The translations under genes and the position numbers were made by a program. A stretch of 64,000 nt of DNA from the NCBI GenBank assembly GCA_030248215.1, contig JASANG010002856.1, positions 1-64,000 of the forward strand. Reading direction: 5' to 3'. Below are positions 11,716-21,886 of the stretch, one piece after another; the stretch's first letter is position 1, and every line of letters begins with the position of its first letter. Below the pieces are notes generated by a model. It was not told the DNA's origin and searched no databases. It worked only from the letters and a program-made list of their open reading frames with translations. Source of the stretch: Enoplolaimus lenunculus (Eukaryota > Nematoda > Enoplea > Enoplida > Thoracostomopsidae).

Positions 11716-14473
11716 TAGTTTTAAGCAAAAACAACAAAATGAAATATGTTTCAAATAAATAGAAACATGTGAAAAATGATTCATATTTGTTGTTTTTTTC
11801 TTACAGTTGCTTACACATAAACGTTTGCTATGAATCACGTGTATTTAGACACTGCGCTAGCGTTGTCGGCTTGTTTTTGTACTATTGACGTTCCAGCAGT
11901 ATTATCTAAATAACGTGTTTAGTCGTTAGTCACGCTAGAACTAAAATTGAAACTGCCCGCAATCTTATGGAAAAGCCAACTGTGGTATAAACTCGAGGTT
12001 AAATTGAGTCAAGATTAAGTTTAAAACGACGAGAAAGGCAGATTTGATTGCCCGAAACTATGAGGTTTAAATTATACTATTATTTGGTTATATACTGCTC
12101 GAATTTGTACTGTATGCAGGACCATTGTTATGCTGCCCGGGTCCGTTTTCAGAGATCCCCCGCCCCCCAACTAATGGGACTAGGGCGCAGCAATTCCACC
12201 CCCCACAAGAATCCAAACCCATTTTTCCTTGCGGAAATTTGCTACTAAAATTGCGTGCAGTTTCTTGCTTACATAGTTCGTGAGTTTTCTTCCACAATTA
12301 TATATCGGGCAGTATCCCCAAAGAAAATTTTTGGAACCACCATTGTGCTCCCTTCAACATTTATTGAACCCCATTCTACATCGGTGCTATGCTCATAGCC
12401 AGAGGGGGGGCGCACGAGGCAGGCTTTGTTCTATTAGAAAAACGGAATCCCGCTGTCTACAGTCATGATAAGGTCCCTTGCAGTGCTGTTTAGTCATAAA
12501 ATTTCTAATTATGTTAATTAAACTAGCAAGTCAGATATCTATTAGCGAATTTAGCAGTTTTAAGTTGGAAAATATATTTTAGTATCAATGTCGAGTCACA
12601 TAGTAATTGCATTATATTCGACGGATACTTAGCAAACGAAATACAAAACGTATTTTGAGCTTCTAATGAACAATTTGTATCGCAAAATTTTCAACTGACA
12701 GGGTTGATGGCTGAAACATAATATTGCAGTCACGCATGAAGTTCCAATGCTGGTATGTGCTAAAAATTCCCAATATTAAAAATTGAAAACAAACCATTAA
12801 TACAACAAAACTAAGTCTAGAAATCTTCAAATTCTCCCACAAAATACACACCAGCCAGTCGCCGGAGCCAAACTAAATATGCTAGTGGGGCTAAAGAGTG
12901 ATCAGGAGGCATCGAAACATTTGATATGGAAAGTTTCTGAATTATCACTGTATGCTATAAATGAAACCATTTTATTACAAAAAATTCTGACGGAGGAAGC
13001 GTGTGCCACCTTTGAATCAGAAAGTGATTTCAGCCATTAATGTCTCTACAAAGACTTCAACTCCGGATTGGTAAAGACTAAAGACACCCGAATTGAATTG
13101 GTGTACACCATACAGACTGTGTCACTGTGAGACCTATGACTCATTCTTTCTAAAAGGGTATTTATTTTTGATTGACAGGAATTTGGCAGCAAGCAGATAG
13201 AGCCCACGTCAAAGCTAAATTTATTCAGTATACAATTATATCAAGAAGCTTTTGTTTTGTTTTATATATACGATGCAAATTGGTTCAAACCAAACATAAT
13301 GATAATATCTTTGATAACCTGGACGTGTGAGAAATTTAGGGTTATGGAGAAAAGAACAGAGGCGTTGCAACTGATTTAAAGACGGAGGGTCGCTTACGCA
13401 TGGGCACCATTTATATTATGGTGGTATAAACGTCACCGGAGCGAAGCGTGCAATAAAACCACGCAAGTGTAATTTTAATAATTTTTAAGGTAGGAACATT
13501 GCTATTTTCTCATAAAATTTACTATTTTGCGTTTTGGTTCGTACTCGAGGTCCCTAGCCAGAGAAGGGCCAGTGGAGGCTAAGCGCTCCCTGGAAAAACT
13601 TTGCCCACCCTGTAAAATTTCCAATTTTGCTTACAATGTTTAGGCTCCATTAGCAAGGGACAAGTATTTGTAACTGGAGGAAATATGGCAATGGCAGCCT
13701 ATTTTGATTAGATTTAACATTATTCAGTCTATTGTTTCTACGTTTAGCATAATTCATAACTTTAATTTAATGTATAAGCGCCTGGATACTTCAGAAACTA
13801 TACCTAGGGCCCATATTCTCAAATGTATATAGCTCCTATCACTAGTTAGTAATAGATTTTCAAACAAACGGTTGCAATTGCAGATCTCAAAATTTGCACA
13901 GTAGAATAAACCGAATATAATAAAGGTGCTGAATTTCAAACCTCGCCATTCATTGCCTGGTTCGAATTGACATCTTGGAAAGCTGGAAAAAATTTCTTAA
14001 AATAAATTTTAATTTTTATATTAACTTAAAATGAATTCGAATATTTTAATGCGAATTGCGAATCGCTTATGCATAGCGTTTATTCGTAATTTTCCTCCAG
14101 GGCAACGTTTTGGGTTATTCCAGGTTTCTCGTTGGGGACACAGAGATGGACGGCTTCAAAATTTTTGTTTATCTTTGTCTCGTAAACCTTGTACCAGACC
14201 AGTACAGGAAGCATAATTGGCAGCCATAAAGTATATATTATAAGAAATGTTTGCATAAATTACAACGGTATATTGCAGGATAGCAAATCGCATGCAATCG
14301 CAGGTCTGCCTCCAGATCTGGTTACGAGATTCCTTCATATTTTTGTGAAGGTTATGCCATTCATTGAATTCTGTGTCACTTATCGGCAGTTTTGGATGCT
14401 TTAATTACCGATATTTCTCAATAAAGCACCTGAAAGCCAAGTTTAACGGTACCAGGTTATTGGTAAAAATGCC
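11716..14473. other. Gene-free stretch
   Basis: I see no supported gene. C-rich and G-rich patches near 12,140-12,420 and 13,550-13,610 look like old repeat fragments without definable ends. Confidence 0.45.
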
Positions 14474-14740
14474 CCACGTAAAGATCAAGGGCGTAACGAT
14501 TGTTTGTAGGACTGTAAATAGAGTAAAGCTTAAGATTAAATTTTTGGTTAGATTTAGACTTTAGGCTTTGGCTTTAGCTTAGGGGCCAATGTTACTTTTA
14601 GGGCCGTAACTGTAGATTAAGCGTATTCCTAAGCGTAAGCATACGCCTAAGTGTTGCAAAAGCGTATTCCTAAGCCTAAGCCTAAGCCTAAGCAAAAAAT
14701 ACAGTGTAGAATGTAACCCTACTCTTTTAAAGACCCATCA
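14474..14740. mobile_element. Two abutting partial GGCC-family MITEs
   Basis: The first fragment carries AAAGATCAAGGGCGTAACG and runs into GGCTTTAGCTTAGG. At about 14,583 a second begins GGCCAATGTTACTTTTAGGG and continues through CCTAAGCCTAAGCCTAAGC. Its right end is lost. Confidence 0.55.
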
Positions 14741-14998
14741 AATCGTTTTCAGCAAAATTTAGATTCTGCAGTGTAAACAGTCATTTTCTACTTTACGGTG
14801 TTCTATTACTCTGGTTCGTTCGCGTCTTCTAGTTTGTGTTAATCCTGACAGTTTACTGTGTTTAGCGCTTGACCTACAGTGAGTTGGCTCGCGGTGATCA
14901 TAAATTTTACTTTAAGACAAGATGTCTTGTTTTACCCAGGTTTTGCTTTACCTCTGTCATCACTGGGTCTGGCTTCGTCCAAACTTGTTAACCTCCTG

Positions 14999-15205
14999 AG
15001 TCCATGTAAAGATCAGGGGCGGAACGTTTTTCTGTGGTACTAAAATAGAATAAGTTTTAGCTTTGGACTATTTTTTTGGTTGGCTTAGGCTTAGGCTGAC
15101 GCTTACGCTTAGGAATAAACTGATTTTTACGCTTAGTTCTAAGCTTAGGCTTAGGCTTAGGCATAAACTTATAATACTATTCCGCCCCAGTTATTTACAT
15201 TAGCC
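14999..15205. mobile_element. GGCC-family hAT-like MITE
   Basis: The left end is AGTCCATGTAAAGATCAGGG and the right end is CCAGTTATTTACATTAGCC. The 8-bp flanks are ACCTCCTG and ACCTCCGG, matching at 7 of 8. Confidence 0.75.
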
Positions 15206-15467
15206 ACCTCCGGTTCTGGTAGGGTGTATTGTCATAGCCTGAAAAAATAAACTAAATTTAGTTCAAAACGGTTAGTTTCCAGACTAACGTTTCCTAAATC
15301 GATTTTAGTTTAATTGAGTTTAAGAGTCTAAATTTTCACAAAACAATATTTGAAAAGTAACTTTGTTAGTTTGACAAAACTTGAAAACGAATTTAAATTG
15401 AATCGGTATTTTCAAAAGTTTGACTGCATTTTTTGAAACAAAATTAGCTGTTTCCGGTAGCGAAAAC

Positions 15468-15609
15468 AAACTGGGCCTATGCTTATGTATAGAACACGGC
15501 TGTAACAGTAGTATAAGCGTAATCTTAAGCGTTAGTCTAAGCCTGTGCAAAAAAAGTTGATGAGAGTATCTCGCAAAAATGTTCCGCCCCTGATCTTTTA
15601 CATGTGCCA
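15468..15609. mobile_element. GGCC-family MITE, diverged
   Basis: This contains TATGTATAGAACACGGCTG, AACAGTAGTATAAGCG, GTTCCGCCCCTGATC and a terminal TTTACATGTGCC. No clean target duplication is seen. Confidence 0.55.
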
Positions 15610-15639
15610 CAAATTATTGCGTTTTCAGTCGTGACCATA

Positions 15640-15849
15640 CACTGCAAAAAACGGTTTAGTCAAATTGACTCTCTCCGAAATAGGCTCTACGGGACTACAC
15701 AAAATGAGTCAAATTCGACTCCATCAAAGTCAAAATTGACTCACTTCGTCGCGCGTTTGATTCTGGCAGAGACGAGTTTGACTCAGTTTGTGTAGTCCCG
15801 TAGAGCGTATTTCGGAGAAGGTCAATTTGACTCACCATTTTTTGCAGTG
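15640..15849. mobile_element. GAGTC-rich palindromic MITE
   Basis: This starts CACTGCAAAAAACGG and ends CCATTTTTTGCAGTG. The arms contain GTCAAATTGACTCTC and CGAAATAGGCTCTACGGG and are mirrored in the second half. It is non-coding. Confidence 0.75.
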
Positions 15850-16240
15850 AAACATTTTTATCGACACTTATACCTGGCTGAAAAATAAAGGATATCAACA
15901 CAATGAGCCGGCCCCCTTTGTTACACGTTGCTCAAAAATTTAAACAAGCGGCTCATTATCTGAAACATGGGTGTCGAATTTTGGACAATTAACAAAAAAC
16001 GTTTGATGGCAGTAAATTCCGATTTTACAAACTAAACCAATGTTCTGGTATACGCAGTAGTTTTTTTTGGGCAAACGATTAGCAACAGGTTCATGCAACG
16101 AACGAGGAACGTGATCAGGTTTGTAATTTCAATAAGAAATTAATACTACGCGTAGGTTTCGAACTGTTACAGGAAACGTTGATGGTGCCGTGGGGACGTT
16201 GGATCAGCAGAAATAGTTTGTATACTCGGCAGTATCACTT

Positions 16241-16936
16241 TCATGGACGTAAACAGCAGTAAACGCATATTCCTAAACCTTGCGTAAACCTCAGCGTAAG
16301 GACAGGCTTAAGATTAGCCTAAAATAAAGCCTAAGCCTGAGGATGAGCCTACAACTGAGCCTAAGCCTAAACTTAAGCCACAGCGTTAGGATAGCCTATC
16401 CTAAGCAAAAACATAGTCTAAAGTGTACTGTAGTGACCCGAATAACAGGGGGACTGATATTTATTTGGCCTCTCCAGAGGGAACCCCCTATTGTTATTCG
16501 GTTACGGACTGTTATTTAATTTCAACCAGCCCTCCGCCACCCTTTCTTACTGATATATACGGCATTGCAACTATCCGTTGAATTAAACGTTTTTTACCTT
16601 GCGTCAAAAGCTTGAGCGATAATACAAGGTCATACTTGGGAATGTACGTTCAAAATTAAAGTACGCTTTAAAGTTTCCAACTCAAATTATATTGTCCAGC
16701 AGTCATTTATGCGCTACAATTAAGGTTAATTGACATTTATGGACTCTAATTAGGGTTTAGGGACTCTATCCGTTTACGGACTCTTATTAGGGATACGGAT
16801 TCCTATTGATCAGGACTCAAAATGGGGACCCCTCCCCTCTTATTACCCTCCTCTTATTCGGGTCAATACAGTAAACATAATATCTACTCTATTGCAGTCA
16901 CGCGGAAACACGGTACGTCCCTCAAACTATAACATG
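16241..16936. mobile_element. GGCC-family MITE interrupted by another MITE
   Basis: The left half carries GTAAACAGCAGTAAACGCA and CCTAAGCC-like hexamers. The right half carries CTCTATTGCAGTCACGCGG and the end ACTATAACATGGGCC. The 432-bp element at 16,434-16,865 sits inside it. Confidence 0.6.
16434..16865. mobile_element. TGACCCGAATAA-terminated MITE, copy 2
   Basis: This starts TGACCCGAATAACAGG and ends TTATTCGGGTCA, giving perfect 12-bp terminal inverted repeats. It is collinear with 4,642-5,048, and a stub of the same family begins at 41,674. Confidence 0.8.
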
Positions 16937-17797
16937 GGCCGTTTGTTTCATCGCCGAGTATGTTTTATATTCTAAAGTGCAGAAATTTTATAGGCGGCTG
17001 AGCTCCCGGTGGCTTCTGTCTGGCTGGGGCCAATCTAAATTCAACAAAATATAAGCCTGCGGTATGTTAGCAACGACCGAAAAACCAGCAACTTTGTAGG
17101 TACTTTCATTATATTGTTTCGACGTGAAAGCAAGAAATTTCAAAGTTCAACAGAAAATACCAATCGTCAAAAAAAGTCGTAACTGCGAAACTTTAATTTC
17201 CACGCAAAACCAACTCGGAAACAACGATCCCGTCACATCGCTGGTATTTTTTCATTTAAACGAAAATACTCCAAGCAAAACTTTGGTATCGAAACAGCAA
17301 TGCGATCAAAAACTGGAAAAAAAACTCAAATAAAATGTCTTATACCGCAAACCTTTAGGTTTATAACTTATACACTGACCATTTGCAGTAAACCGGAACC
17401 AGCAGACAAACTTTAGCACCAGTTATAAGCTTTATAAAGTCACGGTTTGAGGTTGATATACGTAGCTATATTTGCATATGAAAATATGTATATGTATACC
17501 CTCAATCTAAAAGCTTCTACGTAAGGTATCAACCATACTTAGACACGAATACCAAAGTCTAACCCATACCAGTGAGTTTCACCAAGTATTAAAGATAGAC
17601 AGCAGACACAAATATCATTACCGCATTCCAGACTAAATAAATGATCTTTTAAAGGATATAGGCGAATGGGGGGCAGCTAGAGAATAGAGGACCATAAGTG
17701 GGGATTAATAACCAATACGGCAACCACTGATGTATGCAGGAACGTGCTGGTTGTTGGATCTTTTGCTATATATTACATTCAAATATCTCATGTGTGA
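16937..17797. other. Gene-free stretch
   Basis: I see no supported gene. A 69-codon ORF at 17,124-17,333 has no recognisable domain. Confidence 0.45.
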
Positions 17798-17985
17798 TCC
17801 GTGCAAAGATAAGGGGTGGAACGTTTTTCTGTTGGTCTAGAATAGAGTAAGTTTAAGCTTCAGACTAATTTATTTGTTTGGCTTAGGCTAAAGCTTAGGC
17901 TTAGGAATAAACTCGTTCTTACGCTTAGGCTTAGGCTTAGGCTTAGGAGTATGCTTATAATACTGTTCCGCCCCTGTTCTTTAGT
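17798..17985. mobile_element. GGCC-family hAT-like MITE
   Basis: This contains GTGCAAAGATAAGGGGTGG, AACGTTTTTCTGTTGG, a run of GCTTAGGCTTAGGCTTAGG and GTTCCGCCCCTGTTCTTTA. The borders are approximate. Confidence 0.6.
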
Positions 17986-18488
17986 GTTTGTATTGTGTTG
18001 TCAGCCTAGTTTGGTAGAGAAATTCGAGGGAAAACTATGAACATAGAAGGAACTTTGGGTATAGCACAGACTAAAAACCTAAGCTCTTAAGTTGGCAAAT
18101 TCAGTCAAGTGTTGTAAAAGGGTATTAGTTCGGAAGGGGCTTTCCCCCAACAAATGGTACATGTAACCTGAGGGCCGCAACAGTAAAGCCTAATTCGACC
18201 GTAGAGGTAAATTTTGTGTTAACTCTGCCCGAACGCGTATCACAAAGTGGTCCGTGACAAGAGTTAGGGCACGGTTATCAGCAAAAACTGTTAGGGTAGA
18301 AATAACGCTTGGACACATTTAACATTACGACACATTTTGTGGCAAGGGTAAATTTTTTGTATTGTGAACGCCGCATTACAAAGTCTAAGCAAAAGTTTTC
18401 CATTGTTGGGAGAAACCACAAAACTGCCAATTTAGGTTTGGGCTAAGGATAAACAATCACTTCAAGTTTACGCCTCAGCAATTTTTAC

Positions 18489-19407
18489 ACTAGTTAAAAG
18501 TGCCCCTAGAAGGGACAGATTGTGATATGTTTCGCTTGAAGCATGTGAGAGTTTAAACAAGGTTTAGTTAGGCCATAGATCAGTAGGTAATGCTTATAAT
18601 ATTAGCTCCATAACTTCTATGAAAATAGTTGTCATCTATATCTTTGACGGCTGTCTTTCAGTGTTAACACGCTTGCGGTCAGAGAAACAAGAAACATATG
18701 GGCCCAGCGGACATATCACCTTAATTTTAGCGTTTGTTGGGTTTTACAACGTTCAGTTTATAAGTGATCTAATCTAGCATTTTCATTGGAAGAGGATATT
18801 TTTTGAGTTTTAAAATATTATGTTTCTAAAACTTGATTAGTAAATATTTCAATATTGCAAGATTACAAATTGCGTCTATTGATTATCGAATAAAAAATGT
18901 TACGCATACGTGCTCGACTATTTTAGCTATCTTTACCATGACAATTTGATGATGCGAAGTCCAGAAACTTTTCCAAATTGTTCTGCGCCGTGACATATTT
19001 AAGCTATTCATCAAGAAAATACAATTCAAACGTTGCTAAATATTTCAAAGAACATGTTCTGCTGGCGCTCAATTGAGATTTTTTAAAAAGCAACTGACTG
19101 TTATACGAAAGGCATGTTGAGAGTTGTACTTTAGAACGCCTTGAAAACCCATAGTGTCAATTTATAGCTTAACAGATGAAAGTTCGTTGGGCCCATATGT
19201 TTCTTGTTTCACTGACTGTAAGCGTGTTAACACTGAAAGACAGCCGTCAAAGATATAGATGACAACTATTTTCATAGAAGTTATGGAGCTAATATTATAA
19301 GCATTACCTACTGATCTATGGTCTAACTAACCCTTGTTTAAACTCTTTCACATGCTTCAAGCGAAACATATCACAATCTGTCCCTTCTAGGGGCACTTTT
19401 AACTAGT
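18489..19407. mobile_element. 919-bp element with about 219-bp terminal inverted repeats
   Basis: The left arm, 18,489 to about 18,708, starts ACTAGTTAAAAGTGCCCC. The right arm, about 19,189-19,407, is its inverse and ends CTTTTAACTAGT. The arms match closely over their length, with only a few differences. The roughly 480-bp centre has no ORF. This is a non-autonomous DNA transposon of unknown superfamily or a foldback element. Confidence 0.8.
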
Positions 19408-19419
19408 TTCTTTCTTTTA

Positions 19420-19551
19420 TATGGGATACGGTGAGGTTTTATGTTAAGTCTACTCCTAAGTGTACGCTTAAGCCTAAACAAAAATAGTCTAAAGCGTACA
19501 CTTGCTCCATTGCAATCCTCCAAAAAGCAGCCTGTTAGCTATAATGCATGG
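19420..19551. mobile_element. GGCC-family MITE, fragment
   Basis: This contains CGCTTAAGCCTAAAC, AATAGTCTAAAGCG, TCCATTGCAATCC and an ATGCATGGG end that resembles the family terminus. Confidence 0.45.
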
Positions 19552-20278
19552 GAGGTTATTACAAAATATTACTGTCTTAGTTAGCAATTTCAGTAGAACA
19601 AACACCGCATGGACACGTAATCTATTGCACAGTGTCATTAGCATCACACAATAATATCGACTAGCTGTGGTAATTACACACTTGTAATACAAGTTTTTCG
19701 AAAAATTACAAAAATCAAACTTTTAATAACTTAAATGAGACGTTTAGCTGTCCAATTTGTGTATGGTGTCGAAGCGGCTAATTAGGATATTCTATAAGTA
19801 AGTTACCTCATTCCAGCTCTGCTTTCCTGCAGAGAACATTCTGCAAAACTTTGAAAAAGCGTGCATTCTCGATGCTTGAAACATATATTGAAAACACTAG
19901 CGTGTTTCAATGATTTTGTCCTGTCATGATGCAGTGTATAATTGGACACTCAGTTATTAAATTAATAGGATAACATCCTTACTTCAAGTAAAAAATTTGT
20001 ACCTTAGAGATCCGCAAACTACAATTACTATTCCACAATAGAAATTTCAATAATTATGTTGCACTGTTTTCGAGAAATTAAAAGTCACAAATTCAAAAAA
20101 TTGAACTTTATGGACTGTTTGAAATTTTAATGTAAATTTTTATTTAACAGATGCAGCATTTCTATAAATTTTTCTACTTTAGTGGTGACTGGTGATAGAT
20201 ACTAAATAAAATACGCAAATACTTTAATTGCAAAGAACCGACGACAACGTAATCAGAAAAAAAGTTTTAAATATGAAA
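19552..20278. other. Gene-free stretch
   Basis: I see no supported gene or bounded repeat. Confidence 0.5.
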
Positions 20279-20286
20279 ACAACATT

Positions 20287-20679
20287 GGCCCGTATAAAGA
20301 TCAGGGGCGGAATGTTTTTCTACGGGACTGCAATAGTATAAGTTTAAGCTTTAGACTCATTTGATTGCTTAGGTTTTAGGCTTAAGCTGAGGTAGAAGGT
20401 TGTTTTCACGGTTAGGAGTAGGGCTTAGCAATATGCTTATGCACTGAAAAAATGGTGAGTCAAATTCTCTCCGAAATAGGCTTTTCGGGACTACACAAAT
20501 TGAGTCATAATTCGACTCCACCAGAGTCACTTTGTCTCAGTGAGTTGGACGTTTGATTCTGGCGGAGTCGAATTTGACTCAATTTGTTCAGTCCCGAAAA
20601 GACTATGTCAGAGAAAGTAAATTTAACTCACCATTTTGTGCAGTGATCTACTGTTACGGCCCTGTTCTATACATTGGCC
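20287..20679. mobile_element. GGCC-family MITE carrying a nested GAGTC MITE
   Basis: This starts GGCCCGTATAAAGATCAGGG and ends CTGTTCTATACATTGGCC. The perfect 8-bp duplication ACAACATT lies at 20,279-20,286 and 20,680-20,687. The GAGTC element at 20,442-20,645 is inserted in its right part. Confidence 0.9.
20442..20645. mobile_element. GAGTC-rich palindromic MITE, nested
   Basis: This starts CACTGAAAAAATGGTGAGTC and ends CACCATTTTGTGCAGTG. It lies inside the GGCC element, so it inserted later. Confidence 0.75.
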
Positions 20680-21164
20680 ACAACATTAATAAAACATTTA
20701 GCTTAAAACTGCGGTTCCGAACTCTTAAATCAACGCTGAATAGCCTCTGTTGGTCATAGCTCTTGTAATTTTAGAAGCAGTACACAGTGAGCTTTGAAAT
20801 TCAGCATATTTTTGGGGGTCGATTTGCCCTACTTCTGCGCAGATTTTATCAAGATGAGCAATTGCACGAGTTACTCAGTTTTGGCGAATTTAGTTGGAAT
20901 TTCGCATTCTACATTCATAAGATTCATAATATTCAATCTCGGCCTAAGGCGCATACAGGATACAATGGTAGAGATAGAGACATACATCAACATTTCTCAG
21001 ATAGACGATAAAAAGGCACTTTTATTGAGTTTTGAATAACCAGCTGGTTTCTAAGGTCCAAAAACAAACGTTATATTCTCTCGAAATGGAATTCTAGCTG
21101 CAACCGTGACCATACGGCCTTGCTTACTAGGTTTTCACTTTTTAAAAGTAATTTGTACAATTTC

Positions 21165-21352
21165 GGTCCATGTTACTTTTAGGGCCATTCCGGTTTGTGG
21201 TGGGTCTGTAAAAGAGTAGGCTTACATTCTAGACTACATTTTTTGCTTAGGCTTAGGCTTAGGCTTAAGAATACGCTTTTGCAACGCTTAGGCTTAGGCT
21301 TAAGAATATATACGCTTAATCTACTGTTCCGGCCCTAAAAGTAACATTGGCC
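21165..21352. mobile_element. GGCC-family MITE, TACTTTTAGGG subtype
   Basis: This starts GGTCCATGTTACTTTTAGGG and ends CCCTAAAAGTAACATTGGCC. The perfect 8-bp duplication ACAATTTC lies at 21,157-21,164 and 21,353-21,360. The core holds consecutive TTAGGC hexamers. Confidence 0.9.
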
Positions 21353-21546
21353 ACAATTTCTATTAAATATAGTTATAATTATAACGCGCTAATATATATT
21401 GCATTTAAGCTCAACCAACAACATGCTTTCTTCGCATCATTAACTGCAATATTTGGCTTTGACTTTATCAAAGAAAAGAATGAACTCTGAAATACATCAC
21501 GTTAAAATAAGGTTAACTTACCAATCCTCCTAAACGTTTTAAAGTA

Positions 21547-21716
21547 AGGGTAGTGCTATACTTGTTGTCCGGGGCTGTCCGGTTGCGTCCGTCACCATAC
21601 GGTATCGTATATGACTAATTCTCGCATGGTATCGCACGGTGACGTACGGTGACGGACGGCACCGGATTAAGACGGACGGCTCCGGACGTCATCAATAGTT
21701 TAGCGTCACCCTAAAG
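21547..21716. repeat. Palindromic GACGGACGG-rich MITE-like repeat
   Basis: This holds many CCGTCACC / GGTGACGGACGG blocks in both orientations. The outer edges are AGGGTAGTGCTATAC and GTTTAGCGTCACCCT. Weaker relatives lie at about 26,160-26,250 and 29,065-29,150. Confidence 0.5.
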
Positions 21717-21785
21717 GCTTTAATTTTGAACACAATTAGTGAAACAGCTAAGAAAATAATATCTATTGGAGCCAGTCATAATATT

Positions 21786-21886
21786 TTATTCGACCAGGCC
21801 TTTTGCCAGTGCACAGCAAGGACACCCGCAAATGTAACGAAATTTTTTGGATTTATTTGTTGACGTGTTTACACTGGCTACTAAAT
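21786..21886 (-). CDS. Last exon of the EF-hand-like gene
   Basis: The acceptor TTTTATTCAACCAG is pyrimidine-rich and in the phase left by the previous exon. It encodes LVASVNTSTNKSKKFRYI then CGCPCCALAKGLVE and a TAA stop. Confidence 0.55.

Noticed and set aside
21242-21300. TTAGGC runs as interstitial telomere sequence
   Set aside because: The runs are short, impure and always inside GGCC-family MITEs with their own termini and target duplications.
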